NCBI GenBank assembly: GCA_934427095.1
Contig: CAKRYM010000001.1
Span: forward strand, 1 to 32,997
Source: an uncultured Bacillota bacterium
GTDB lineage: Bacteria > Bacillota > Dehalobacteriia > UBA4068
Direction of reading: 5' to 3'
Length of the DNA: 32,997 nt
Numbering within the stretch: position 1 is the stretch's first letter; each line of letters opens with the position of its first letter. This document shows positions 23,163-31,681 of the stretch, piece by piece. The notes beneath the pieces are model-generated. The model had not been told where the DNA came from and did no database searches. It saw only the letters and a program-made list of their open reading frames with translations. The translations under genes and the position numbers were made by a program.

Positions 23163-23432
23163 ATGCAGGAACATATTCGCCAGCGTGTGCTGGAACTGAG
23201 CCGTTACATTATTGAAAGCCGCGCTACGGTACGGCAAACTGCCGGCGCCTTTGGCGTCAGCAAAAGTACCGTACACAAAGACGTGACGGAACGGCTGCCG
23301 CTGTTGAACGAAGCCATTGCTGCTCGGGTGCGCCATGTGCTGGATAACAACAAAGCTGAGCGGCATCTGCGCGGGGGAGAAGCCACCAAGCAGAAATATC
23401 TTCATTTGCGGGACATGACCCAGGGGAAATAA
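23163..23432 (+). CDS. spoIIID: Stage III sporulation transcriptional regulator SpoIIID
   Basis: 89 residues, close to the Bacillus subtilis length. The helix-turn-helix (about 19-42, ATVRQTAGAFGVSKSTVHKD) and the basic C-terminal helix with HLRGGEATKQKYLH are characteristic. It acts in the mother cell after engulfment, switching genes on and off ahead of SigK. GGGGAGAAGGG precedes the ATG. Single-gene unit ending at a two-way terminator. Confidence 0.96.
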   Translation: MQEHIRQRVLELSRYIIESRATVRQTAGAFGVSKSTVHKDVTERLPLLNEAIAARVRHVLDNNKAERHLRGGEATKQKYLHLRDMTQGK

Positions 23433-23449
23433 GCTCGCAAAGGATAACA

Positions 23450-23478
23450 AAAGAGCCGGTACTATGTACCGGCTCTTT
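23450..23478. terminator. Two-way terminator between spoIIID and the HD-domain gene
   Basis: A perfect 13-bp stem, AAAGAGCCGGTAC and its complement, with a 3-nt loop. A- and T-runs at the two sides allow it to serve both converging genes. Confidence 0.92.
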
Positions 23479-23493
23479 CTCTTTTTTCGTAAG

Positions 23494-24063
23494 TTAGGCT
23501 TCTTTGGGACCTAATCCTAAGGCCGTCATTTCTTTCTGCATCCCGCGAATGGTCAGCTCCATGACCTGGCTTAGCTCCATATTTAACATTTCGCAGCCTT
23601 TGCGAATCACATCCCGGTCGCATTTGGCGGCAAATTTTTTGTCCTTGAATTTTTTCATGGCACTTTTTACTTCCAAGTCGCTGATGCCTGTGGGGCGCAT
23701 CAAGGCCGCGGCCATAACAATACCGGTCAGCTCGTCCACGGTAAAGAGGCTTTTTTCTTGGTCGGTTTTGGGTTCAACATCGCAGCAAAGGCCCCAGCCA
23801 TGGCTCATAATGGTACGGATTTCTTCTGGGGAAACCCCTTCCGGCGCCAGAAGCTCTTCTACATGCAGGCAATGTTCAGCAGGAAATTCCTGATAATCTA
23901 CATCATGGAGATAGCCGATAGCTTGCCAATGTTCCACATCCCCTTGAAAATGTTCCGCCATTGCGCCCATGGCGGCGCTGACAGCCAGAGCATGGTGGAA
24001 GAGATGCTCTTCTGTGCAGTGTTTGGCTAAGATTTCTTTTGCTTGTGCTAAGGTTAATGCCAT
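23494..24063 (-). CDS. HD-superfamily predicted hydrolase (COG2316-like)
   Basis: 189 residues, soluble. Metal-binding HD pattern: H24, H53-D54 (in YLHDVDY) and D110 (FTVDELTG), with H88 in SHGWG. The family is predicted to hydrolyse phosphate esters or nucleotides; the substrate is unknown. Transcribed alone on the - strand and divergent from yunB. Confidence 0.85.
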   Translation of the reverse strand: MALTLAQAKEILAKHCTEEHLFHHALAVSAAMGAMAEHFQGDVEHWQAIGYLHDVDYQEFPAEHCLHVEELLAPEGVSPEEIRTIMSHGWGLCCDVEPKTDQEKSLFTVDELTGIVMAAALMRPTGISDLEVKSAMKKFKDKKFAAKCDRDVIRKGCEMLNMELSQVMELTIRGMQKEMTALGLGPKEA

Positions 24064-24225
24064 GTTACGGCCTCTCTTTCTGCTTAGTGTTGTTCTTTAC
24101 ATAGCCTTCTTCTATCTGTGGAAAAGAGGAATATACTAAATTGCATCCTTAGGAAAAGAACAAGATAACATTCGCCTGAAAGCGGTATTTTCCTGCCAAG
24201 GCAAGTGGGGAAAGGAGATTGCTTC

Positions 24226-24873
24226 ATGGAAAAGGCCAGAAAAGGAAGAATCAAAACTCGCCGTAAGAAGCTGTTTCGGCTCCTTTGCCTCAGCCTTTTT
24301 TTGCTGGGACTGGCTGTTTACGCGGAATGGCGCTTGGCCCCTCGCTTAGCGGTATTGGCTGCGCAACAGGCTCATGCCATGGCCATGGCGGAAGTCGCCA
24401 AAGCAGCCAGACAGGAGATTGCCCAGGCAGAAGCCGTGAATTATCAGGAGCTGATGCATTTTGAGCGGGATGAACAGGGCTATATCACCTTGCTCACTAT
24501 GGATACGGCCCTGGTAAACCAAGTGATGAGTGATACGGCTTTGACCGTGGAAGCGAGCCTGGAAGACATGAGCAAGGAAAAGCTGTCTCTGCCTTTAGGG
24601 GTTCTTTCTGGTAGTGAGATTTTGTCTGGCTTTGGCCCGGATATTTCTTTTCGTATGCGGGCTGCCTCTGCTCCCACCATTACCTTAGAGGATGATTTCC
24701 TTTCCGCAGGGATTAATCAAACTCTGCACAGCATTTACCTGAACATTAAAACCGAAATTCGGATTATTGTCCCTTTTTCCGAGGAAACCACGGAAGTGGA
24801 AGTCTGGCTTTTACTGGCCGAGGGCATTATCGTGGGCTATACGCCGGATACCTATCTTTCCTTAGGCAATTAG
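24226..24873 (+). CDS. yunB: Sporulation protein YunB
   Basis: 215 residues from the ATG at 24226 with AAAGGAG 8 nt upstream; the GTG at 24205 lies before that site. A basic N-terminus and one membrane helix (about 16-35) are followed by the family's conserved segments: INY/VNYQELM-type motif near 68, VNQVMSDTALTVEASL, ELSLPLGVLSGSEILSGFGP-like block near 124-142, and GINQTLHSIYLNIKTEIRIIVPF near the end. YunB is a SigE-controlled mother-cell protein needed for efficient sporulation in Bacillus subtilis. Confidence 0.93.
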   Translation: MEKARKGRIKTRRKKLFRLLCLSLFLLGLAVYAEWRLAPRLAVLAAQQAHAMAMAEVAKAARQEIAQAEAVNYQELMHFERDEQGYITLLTMDTALVNQVMSDTALTVEASLEDMSKEKLSLPLGVLSGSEILSGFGPDISFRMRAASAPTITLEDDFLSAGINQTLHSIYLNIKTEIRIIVPFSEETTEVEVWLLLAEGIIVGYTPDTYLSLGN

Positions 24874-24916
24874 GGAAATTTTCAGGATGATTTCAGACGG
24901 AATCAGCCGGGAAGGT

Positions 24917-24945
24917 TTGATTATTCGAATCAGCTGTGATATAAT
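24917..24945 (+). promoter_or_regulatory. SigA promoter of the penicillin-binding protein gene
   Basis: TTGATT (24917-24922), exactly 17 bp, then a perfect TATAAT (24940-24945). The predicted start is about 35 nt before the TTG codon. Confidence 0.8.
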
Positions 24946-24987
24946 ACCAAAATGGAAACTCCAAGGTAAGGAAAGGAGTAGAAGAAA

Positions 24988-27807
24988 TTGACCAAGCAAC
25001 CTGTATCTTCTTCCTCTGGACAGCGTAGGAAAAAAGCTGGCCGTAAGGGGAATTATCCTTTTTTTAGTGTTTTACTTATTCTCTGCGCAGTTTTCCTCAC
25101 TTGCTGCGTGGTGATGATCGGCTATGTTGTTTCCCTGAAAAGTGAATTACCAGAGATCACCGCAGAGGATTTGACTAATGCCCAGACCAGCTTTGTCTAT
25201 AATGACCAGGCTGAAGTTGTAGCGGAACTGCATGGTGGCGAGGATAGAACCAATGTGGATTTAGCGGAAGTGTCCCCATATTTCCTGGATAGCCTTATCG
25301 CCAGGGAGGACATTCGTTTCTATTCCCATAGCGGCGTGGATTTCCGTTCCATTGCCCGCGCTTTGGTGGTGGATATAAAGGATTCTATTGCCAGTGGTGG
25401 CGTTACCTTTACCCAGGGCGCTTCTACCATTACCATGCAGCTGGTAAAGAACGTGATAGATGAAACAGAAAAAACCATTCCCCGGAAAATTAAGCAGGCT
25501 TTGCTGGCCGTAGAATTTGAAAAAAATTACGGCAAGGACGAAATCCTGTATTACTATGTGAATGAAATCTACCTTGGACCTGGGGTGTATGGGGTGGAAG
25601 CTGCGGCGGATTATTATTTTAATAAGAGCGCGGCGGACCTTAGCCTGTCTGAATCCGCAGTCATCGTAGGGTTAATCAGTAACCCTGGCCTCTATTCTCC
25701 CTTTGAAAATCCAGAAGGTTGCCGGGAAAAACGGGATCAGGTCTTAGAGTCTTTGGTGAAGTATAAGAGTGAGTACGCTGCCCAGGCAGAAGCGGCCAAA
25801 GCAGAAGAGATTCAGGTGTATGTGGGTGAGGAGGAAGACGAAAGTACTTATCAGCATCCCTGGTTCGTGGATTATGTCATCAGCGAAGCGGAAGATATCT
25901 TGAGCAGCTTAGGCAGGGATTCTTCTCTGGTCTATACTGGTGGGTTCAATATTTACACCACGCTCAATGAAACGGTACAAAACGCATTGGAAACGGTGTA
26001 TAGTAATCCGGACAACTTCCCGGATAGCTCTACCGAAGATATCGTAGAAAGCGCCATGGCCATTACTAACCCCAATACCGGTGCGGTTGTTGGTTTGGTG
26101 GGCGGCCGGGAATACACGGCTCGCCGCGGCTTTAACCGCGCGACGGATTTGATTCGTTCCCCTGGTTCTACCATTAAGCCGGTGGTGGTCTATGGCCCTG
26201 CTTTGGAACTGGGGTATGGCACTGGCTATGTCTTGGACGATATTCCCTTTACCTTGGGGTCCTGGTCGCCTAAGAACGACGATGGCGCTTATATGGGCTT
26301 GATTACTATGCGTACTGCGGTGATCCGCTCCCGCAATATTTACGCAGTGAAAATGTTACAGGAAATCGGCTCGGAAACCGGGTATCATTACGCCAATGAA
26401 ATGGGGCTGAATTTGGACCCCTCTGACGCTGGGAATTTGGCCATTGCCTTAGGTGGTTTGACTACCGGCGTTTCGCCTTTGCAGATGGCGGCAGCTTTTG
26501 CCACCTTTGCCAATGCGGGGATTTATACGGAGCCTTATACCATTACCAGCATTACTACTTCTGACGGGGAGGAAATTTATTCTGTTGATCCGGTGCAGAA
26601 CGATGTCTTTACGGCTCAAACCGCGCATATGATGACCAGTATGCTGAAAGACGCGGTCAGTAGCGGTACGGGCTATCGCGCTAAGATTAGCGGTTGGGAA
26701 ACGGCCGGCAAAACCGGTACCAATGGCTTGCCTTCCGGTCGCGAGGACCCGGATTATGCCGGGAAATCTGGTACCAAAGACGCCTGGTTCTGCGGTTACA
26801 CCCAAGTGCTGTCTGGTGCGGTGTGGGTAGGTTATGATAATAAAAAGGATGAGAACGGCACCTTACAATATCTCAGCAATGTTTATGGCGGTTCTTATCC
26901 GGCGCAGATCTTTAACAAGGTCATGACCTTGGCTTTGGAAGGACAGGACCCCGTCAGCTTTAAGGATCCAGGTGGGATTTCCTGGGTGGATGTGGACACG
27001 AAAACCGGCGGCTTGCCTACGGAATTGACGCCGGATGAATATGTTCGTTCGGAAATGTATGTGTCTGGTCAGGGCCCGACTTCCGCTGGGGTCAGTGAAT
27101 GGCGTACCGTGCAGATTTGCCAGGACAGCCAGTGCATCGCTTCGGCCTATTGTCCCAATGTCACCACAGCTTCCCGTTTGGTGGCTACGGTGGATCCCAA
27201 TTGGTCGGATTCCACTATTTCTCGCATCTCTGACTATAGTTTGCGTATTTCCGATCAAATTTGTGAGGTGCATACCACCTATCAAACGGGGTTGCAGGCG
27301 GTATATGTCTGCACTGACCCGGCCCATAACGGTCAGTTGGTGTTGGCCAACGTCGCCGGCCAAGGCGGGGAGGGCGGCTGCCCAGAGGAATATGTGGAGC
27401 TTAGGTATTATAGTCCCAGCTCTATTCCTACACAGCAGTGTAATCTCCCAGGCCATGAAGTGACCTCCTATGGGTCCTTTGATGATCCCAATGATGGCAG
27501 CAATTTCCTGTGGAATTGGGGGAATGCTAATTCCACGGTAAAACCCAGTACCCCTTATGGCCTCAATGGCCAGGCCTATGATAGCTATATTTATCTTTCC
27601 TGGAGCGTGGGTAGCCAACCAGGAGATGTGGTGTATATTGTCGAACGTAGTCATGGAAATGACACCGAACGCTATCAGGTCAGCAATACGGAGTATCTGG
27701 ATTCTTCCGTAACGGAAGGCGAAACTTACACCTATCGGGTTTATGCCTATAGTGCGGCGAGCAAGGCTACCAGCGGCTGGTCGGAAAAAGTCAGCGTCAC
27801 TTATTAA
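24988..27807 (+). CDS. Class A penicillin-binding protein (PBP1A type) with FnIII tail
   Basis: 939 residues from a TTG start 9 nt after AAAGGAG. Basic N-terminus, one membrane helix (about 25-49), then a family-51 glycosyltransferase domain with the catalytic EDxxFxxHxG motif (E107) and a transpeptidase domain with S394-TIK (SxxK), S448-RN (SxN) and K575-TGT (KTG). It polymerises and crosslinks peptidoglycan. Beyond the transpeptidase lies a region with seven cysteines between residues 711 and 818 and a final fibronectin type III-like domain (about 853-939), unusual additions that may bind wall or a partner. All catalytic motifs are intact. yebC follows 52 nt later and may share the transcript. 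Confidence 0.95.
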   Translation: MTKQPVSSSSGQRRKKAGRKGNYPFFSVLLILCAVFLTCCVVMIGYVVSLKSELPEITAEDLTNAQTSFVYNDQAEVVAELHGGEDRTNVDLAEVSPYFLDSLIAREDIRFYSHSGVDFRSIARALVVDIKDSIASGGVTFTQGASTITMQLVKNVIDETEKTIPRKIKQALLAVEFEKNYGKDEILYYYVNEIYLGPGVYGVEAAADYYFNKSAADLSLSESAVIVGLISNPGLYSPFENPEGCREKRDQVLESLVKYKSEYAAQAEAAKAEEIQVYVGEEEDESTYQHPWFVDYVISEAEDILSSLGRDSSLVYTGGFNIYTTLNETVQNALETVYSNPDNFPDSSTEDIVESAMAITNPNTGAVVGLVGGREYTARRGFNRATDLIRSPGSTIKPVVVYGPALELGYGTGYVLDDIPFTLGSWSPKNDDGAYMGLITMRTAVIRSRNIYAVKMLQEIGSETGYHYANEMGLNLDPSDAGNLAIALGGLTTGVSPLQMAAAFATFANAGIYTEPYTITSITTSDGEEIYSVDPVQNDVFTAQTAHMMTSMLKDAVSSGTGYRAKISGWETAGKTGTNGLPSGREDPDYAGKSGTKDAWFCGYTQVLSGAVWVGYDNKKDENGTLQYLSNVYGGSYPAQIFNKVMTLALEGQDPVSFKDPGGISWVDVDTKTGGLPTELTPDEYVRSEMYVSGQGPTSAGVSEWRTVQICQDSQCIASAYCPNVTTASRLVATVDPNWSDSTISRISDYSLRISDQICEVHTTYQTGLQAVYVCTDPAHNGQLVLANVAGQGGEGGCPEEYVELRYYSPSSIPTQQCNLPGHEVTSYGSFDDPNDGSNFLWNWGNANSTVKPSTPYGLNGQAYDSYIYLSWSVGSQPGDVVYIVERSHGNDTERYQVSNTEYLDSSVTEGETYTYRVYAYSAASKATSGWSEKVSVTY

Positions 27808-27859
27808 TCGGTATCTGTAATCGGATGATTATTTTATATTTGTTTTGGAGGTAATTACC

Positions 27860-28624
27860 ATGTCAGGACATTCTAAATGGGCCAACATCAAACGCAAAAA
27901 AGGTGCTAATGATGCAGAGCGCGGCAAGATTTTTACCAAAATCGGTCGCGAAATTCAGGTAGCAGTAAGACAGGGGGGCCCTGATCCTGCGGGCAACTTC
28001 CGGTTGAAGCTTTGCATCCAGAAGGCGAAGACCAATAATATGCCTTCGGACAATATTAAACGCTGCATTGAAAAAGCCGCTGGCCTGGGAGAATCCGCTG
28101 CCATTGAGGAATTCTTCTATGAAGGATACGGCGCCGGTGGGGTGGCCATTCTCTGCGAAATGATGACGGACAACCGTAATCGTTGCGCCAGCGATATTCG
28201 GTATATCTTTAGCCGCAATAACGGTAACTTGGGGGAAACGGGTTGCGTTGGCTATATGTTTGACCGTAAAGGCCAAATCACCGTAGAGCTGAATGGGGCG
28301 GATGAGGACGAGCTGATGATGGCTGCTTTGGACGCTGGGGCGGAAGATATGGTCACGGATTATGACGAGGAAGAGGACGTAACCACTGCTACCATTTATA
28401 CCGCTCCAGGGGATCTTGGGGCGGTGCAGGATGCCTTAACCACAGCGGGCTACAATGTGGTCACCGGCGAAGTGATTATGAAACCCAGCAATACCGTGGA
28501 AATCACGGATGTGGAAACCGCGGGCAAGCTCATGAAACTGATCTGGGCTTTGGAAGATAATGACGACGTGAACAATGTCTATTCCAATCAGGAAATCCCG
28601 GATGAGATTATGGCCCAGCTCTAA
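27860..28624 (+). CDS. yebC: YebC/PmpR-family protein
   Basis: 254 residues from the ATG at 27860, where the invariant MSGHSKWANIK begins and GGAGGT lies 8 nt upstream. Family motifs present include GPDPAGNFRLKLCIQKAKTNNMPSDNIKRCIEKA (about 43-76) and FEGYGPGG-like YEGYGAGGVAI near 90. Members bind DNA as regulators or, as shown for some, act on the ribosome to relieve stalling at proline-rich stretches. Usual length. A strong terminator follows. Confidence 0.96.
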   Translation: MSGHSKWANIKRKKGANDAERGKIFTKIGREIQVAVRQGGPDPAGNFRLKLCIQKAKTNNMPSDNIKRCIEKAAGLGESAAIEEFFYEGYGAGGVAILCEMMTDNRNRCASDIRYIFSRNNGNLGETGCVGYMFDRKGQITVELNGADEDELMMAALDAGAEDMVTDYDEEEDVTTATIYTAPGDLGAVQDALTTAGYNVVTGEVIMKPSNTVEITDVETAGKLMKLIWALEDNDDVNNVYSNQEIPDEIMAQL

Positions 28625-28634
28625 ACAAGAGAGA

Positions 28635-28665
28635 AAACCCCTCCCTGTTTCAGGGAGGGGTTTTT
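28635..28665 (+). terminator. Rho-independent terminator of yebC
   Basis: A 13-bp GC-rich stem, AAACCCCTCCCTG and its complement, with a TTT loop, then Ts. It starts 10 nt after the stop codon. Confidence 0.95.
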
Positions 28666-28704
28666 GTGTGGGAACAAAGGTTTTACGGATTTTTTCTAGG
28701 CTGG

Positions 28705-30045
28705 TTATAGCCTTTGCAGGCTGAAGCCTTCTTCTACGCTACCCGTTAATTGGTAAGTAAAGGCGCCGCTATATAGGGACAAAGGTTGGGCCGCCAGATG
28801 ATAGGTTTCCCCATTGGTTAAGGTGATTTCCGGGCTAATCTGCATTTCCGTAATTTCTTCTTGGGCCAGATCAGCTGAGGCAAAAGTAAAGTTCAATGTC
28901 TCTCCAAAGAAAAACGGGCTTTCGTCAGCATGGATAGTGCCTTGGCTGGTAATCAACTCCCCATTCACAGATAAAGAAAGGGCCAGGGCAAAGATTTCCG
29001 CTTCCGTATGATTGGTAATGGTTAAATCTAATTGATCTGTATTGGTTTGGGGTAGGGGCAAAGGCAGGGAAGAATTGCTACGCCCCAAATGGCGTAGAAG
29101 TCCTTCTAGCTGGGAGGGAGCAGTGGCAAAGCTTTTGATCTCCTGTCCCAGGTCTTCTGTGGCCATTGCGGCACTGATGCTTAGCGTCTTTTCTCCTGTG
29201 GAGGTGGTATAGATCCAGTTAATCTGATCCAGATTACCGATTAAGGCCAAAAGCAGATAAGCGTCTTGGGCCATCAATTCCTCTGCGGCAGCAATTTCCC
29301 CTGGGGAAAATTCCTTTTCCAACAGAATGTCCCAGGCATAGGGCTCACCTTCTGTATGCAGCTGATTGGTGTAGCTGCCCAGTTGCTGACTAACGGAAAG
29401 CAGTTCCGCTAACTGGGTGATGGCCGGGGCGTCCCCCACATAAGGAGTCTGGGTGGCGTAGAGGGCATTGGTCAATAGGGAGATTTCTTGACCTTGCTCC
29501 CAAAGAAGCCGGTCGCCTAAATAAACTTGCGTAATGGGCGCGGAAGCAGTATAAGAAAGGGTAAAATCTCCTTGATGGAAGGGGGAGGCTAACACCGTAT
29601 ATACGGTCAGCTGTACCATGCCCGGTTCTACTTCCTGCCAACGACAGCGGGCAAAGGCAGCAGCGAAGCTCATCAAGGTACCTTCAATTTCCACGGTATT
29701 TTCCTCTACCTGCGTATTACAGTATACCAGATTAGGATCAGCCTTTTGCCCCAGGAAAAACAGTTTCACCCCCAATAGCCCCAAAGCCAGGACTAAAGTG
29801 AGCAAAATACCCCAGCAAAGCCGGCGGCGATTCTTCCGCTTGATTTGGCGTAAATAGTCTACCTGCGGCTGGGTGTCGGCCAAAGTTTCCGTAGGCGTTT
29901 GCATATTCTCTAGGATAGCTTGGCAAGCGGGGCAATGGGCCAGATGGCTAGCAATGGCTTCATTGCTCACTGGGCTGGTTAGCCCATCCACATAGGAGGG
30001 AAGCAAGTCCCGGATAATCTCACAGCGAATGGTTTCCTTCATCAT
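28705..30045 (-). CDS. Anti-sigma factor with zf-HC2 domain and large extracellular region
   Basis: 446 residues. The N-terminal anti-sigma zinc motif HLAHCPAC provides H34, C38 and C41 (HxxxCxxC). One membrane helix follows at about 77-98, leaving roughly 345 residues outside the cell that can sense a signal. The start overlaps the sigma gene by 26 bp, so the pair is co-translated. The protein should hold the ECF sigma factor inactive until the extracellular domain is triggered. That domain is beta-rich with no named fold recognised. Confidence 0.9.
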   Translation of the reverse strand: MMKETIRCEIIRDLLPSYVDGLTSPVSNEAIASHLAHCPACQAILENMQTPTETLADTQPQVDYLRQIKRKNRRRLCWGILLTLVLALGLLGVKLFFLGQKADPNLVYCNTQVEENTVEIEGTLMSFAAAFARCRWQEVEPGMVQLTVYTVLASPFHQGDFTLSYTASAPITQVYLGDRLLWEQGQEISLLTNALYATQTPYVGDAPAITQLAELLSVSQQLGSYTNQLHTEGEPYAWDILLEKEFSPGEIAAAEELMAQDAYLLLALIGNLDQINWIYTTSTGEKTLSISAAMATEDLGQEIKSFATAPSQLEGLLRHLGRSNSSLPLPLPQTNTDQLDLTITNHTEAEIFALALSLSVNGELITSQGTIHADESPFFFGETLNFTFASADLAQEEITEMQISPEITLTNGETYHLAAQPLSLYSGAFTYQLTGSVEEGFSLQRL

Positions 30046-30523
30046 GGTTCAACTCCTTTTTGATCCGTTCTTTCCCCCGGTAATAGGTAACCCTGGCCCA
30101 GTTTTCCGAGCGGGACAAAATTTGGCCAATTTCCCGGAAGGAGAGCTGCCCGAAAATGCGGAGGTACATCACTTCCCGTAACGGTTCCTCCAGCTGATGG
30201 AGATGGGTTAACAGCGTTAAGCGAAAATCTTGTGCCAATAGGGCTTCCTCTGGGGAAGAAGAAGCGCTGTTCTGCTGCTTTTCCTCCTCCAAGGCTGCGG
30301 CGGGCGGATGCTTCCTGTTATAGGCCAGTAAGGTGTGTTTGGCAATGGCTGAGAGCCAGGTCAACACTTGGCAGCTCCCGTCAAAGCGGTCTGCGCTTTT
30401 TACTGCTTGATAAAAGGTTTCCTGGGTCAATTCCTCTGCCAAATCCGGTTGCCGGGTTAAGGAAAGGAGATAGGCGTATATGGCTTGGGCATAGGTTTGG
30501 TAAAGCGTTTCCATGGGGGGCAT
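30020..30523 (-). CDS. ECF-type RNA polymerase sigma factor
   Basis: 167 residues. Sigma region 2 (about 6-70, with LAEELTQETFYQAVKSADRFDG) and region 4 (about 108-158, with REVMYLRIFGQLSFREIGQIL) are clear, joined by a short Gln/Ser linker; no extra domains. AAAGGAGG lies 7 nt before the ATG at 30523. Probably autoregulated, as most such pairs are. Confidence 0.94.
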   Translation of the reverse strand: MPPMETLYQTYAQAIYAYLLSLTRQPDLAEELTQETFYQAVKSADRFDGSCQVLTWLSAIAKHTLLAYNRKHPPAAALEEEKQQNSASSSPEEALLAQDFRLTLLTHLHQLEEPLREVMYLRIFGQLSFREIGQILSRSENWARVTYYRGKERIKKELNHDEGNHSL

Positions 30524-30556
30524 AGCGCCGCCTCCTTTCTTGTTTTATGGATTAAT

Positions 30557-30580
30557 GACGAAAAATCAGGTTTCGTTACA
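30557..30580 (-). promoter_or_regulatory. Possible ECF-type promoter of the sigma/anti-sigma pair
   Basis: On the - strand TGTAAC (30580-30575) and CGTC (30560-30557) resemble the -35 and -10 of ECF promoters of the SigX/SigV kind. The 14-bp spacer is shorter than the usual 16-17, which lowers confidence. A-tracts lie just upstream and could serve as an UP element. Confidence 0.35.
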
Positions 30581-30705
30581 GGCAAAGAAAAATTTTTTTC
30601 TGTTTTTTTTTGCTTGCGGCTTAGCCTCGATTATACCAAGCTGTGCAAAGAAAAACAATGACCTAGGGTGCGTATGAAACTGGCCTTTGCTGCATAAAAC
30701 GAAGC

Positions 30706-31596
30706 ATGGATACTTTTCAGCGCAGACCAGCTCCACGTCGGAGCGGCAGAAGAAAACAAAATAAACCCATTTTTTGGGGCAAAAAACGGGATAACTTGGA
30801 CAAGGACAAGAATCAGGATCAGTTTTCCTTGGCTGCGGTCATTCTAACCCTTGCTTTTGTTTTGGGCTTGTCCTTAGGGATGGGGCTACCGCAACTTTCG
30901 GCAGAAGCAGACGCTGCTCCGCTAATCGATGATACGGAGGCTTTGCTGATTTTACCCTGGGAAAAAGAGGAAGAAGATCCTGCACAAGCCCCAGAGGGCG
31001 CCATGGCGGTGATTTATTGTACCCATGCCAGCGAGGAATACGCGGGAGAAACCAGGGTTAATGGGGAACCTGGCGGCGTCATGGATGTGGCGGCGGCTTT
31101 GGCAGAGGGGTTGGAAAGTTATGGCGTTACGGTGATTTTTGACCAACAGCTGCATGATTGCCCCAGCTATGATGATGCCTATACCTCTTCCTTGGCTTCC
31201 TTAACCTCGATTTGCGAGGAATACCCGGAAGCGGAATTGCTGATTGACGTGCATCGAGACAGCGCCATTCCCGGGGTAGACACTACTTTGACCCAAGGGG
31301 ACAAAAGCTATGCCCGCATGATGTTTGTGGTGGGCACCAATGAAAAGCTGGAGCATCCGGATTGGGAAACCAATTACGCTTTTGTGAAGGATGTTTGTGC
31401 TGAGCTGGAGCAATTGGTCCCCGGCATTACCAGGGAAGAGCGCGTGTATAGCGGCCGGTATAATCAGCATATGGGTAAACATGCCATTTTGGTGGAATTT
31501 GGTACCAATGAGAATGAGAAGGAGGAAGCCATTGCTTCCGCAGAAGTCTTGGCAGAGGCTTTATGCTTGGCTGAAGGTTGGATTACGGCGGAATAA
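30706..31596 (+). CDS. spoIIP: Stage II sporulation protein P (SpoIIP)
   Basis: 296 residues. A basic N-terminus and one membrane helix (about 41-63) precede an extracellular zinc hydrolase domain. Family motifs: CTHASEEY (H107, E110/E111), DVHRDS (H183), FVVGTN, NYAFVKDV, GRYNQHM and a final LVEFGTNENEKEEA. SpoIIP is the peptidoglycan amidase/endopeptidase that with SpoIID and SpoIIM drives engulfment. The ribosome site before the ATG at 30706 is weak (ACGAAG), so the exact start is less certain than for other genes here. Confidence 0.92.
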   Translation: MDTFQRRPAPRRSGRRKQNKPIFWGKKRDNLDKDKNQDQFSLAAVILTLAFVLGLSLGMGLPQLSAEADAAPLIDDTEALLILPWEKEEEDPAQAPEGAMAVIYCTHASEEYAGETRVNGEPGGVMDVAAALAEGLESYGVTVIFDQQLHDCPSYDDAYTSSLASLTSICEEYPEAELLIDVHRDSAIPGVDTTLTQGDKSYARMMFVVGTNEKLEHPDWETNYAFVKDVCAELEQLVPGITREERVYSGRYNQHMGKHAILVEFGTNENEKEEAIASAEVLAEALCLAEGWITAE

Positions 31597-31604
31597 AAAT
31601 TTTC

Positions 31605-31633
31605 TTGGGAAAAAACAAATAATGTGCTATACT
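31605..31633 (+). promoter_or_regulatory. SigA-like promoter of murJ
   Basis: TTGGGA (31605-31610), 17-bp spacer, TATACT (31628-31633). About 50 nt before the murJ start. Confidence 0.6.
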
Positions 31634-31681
31634 ATATAAGATACAGAAAAATTAGACACAGCAAATGAGGAGGTGCAAAGT

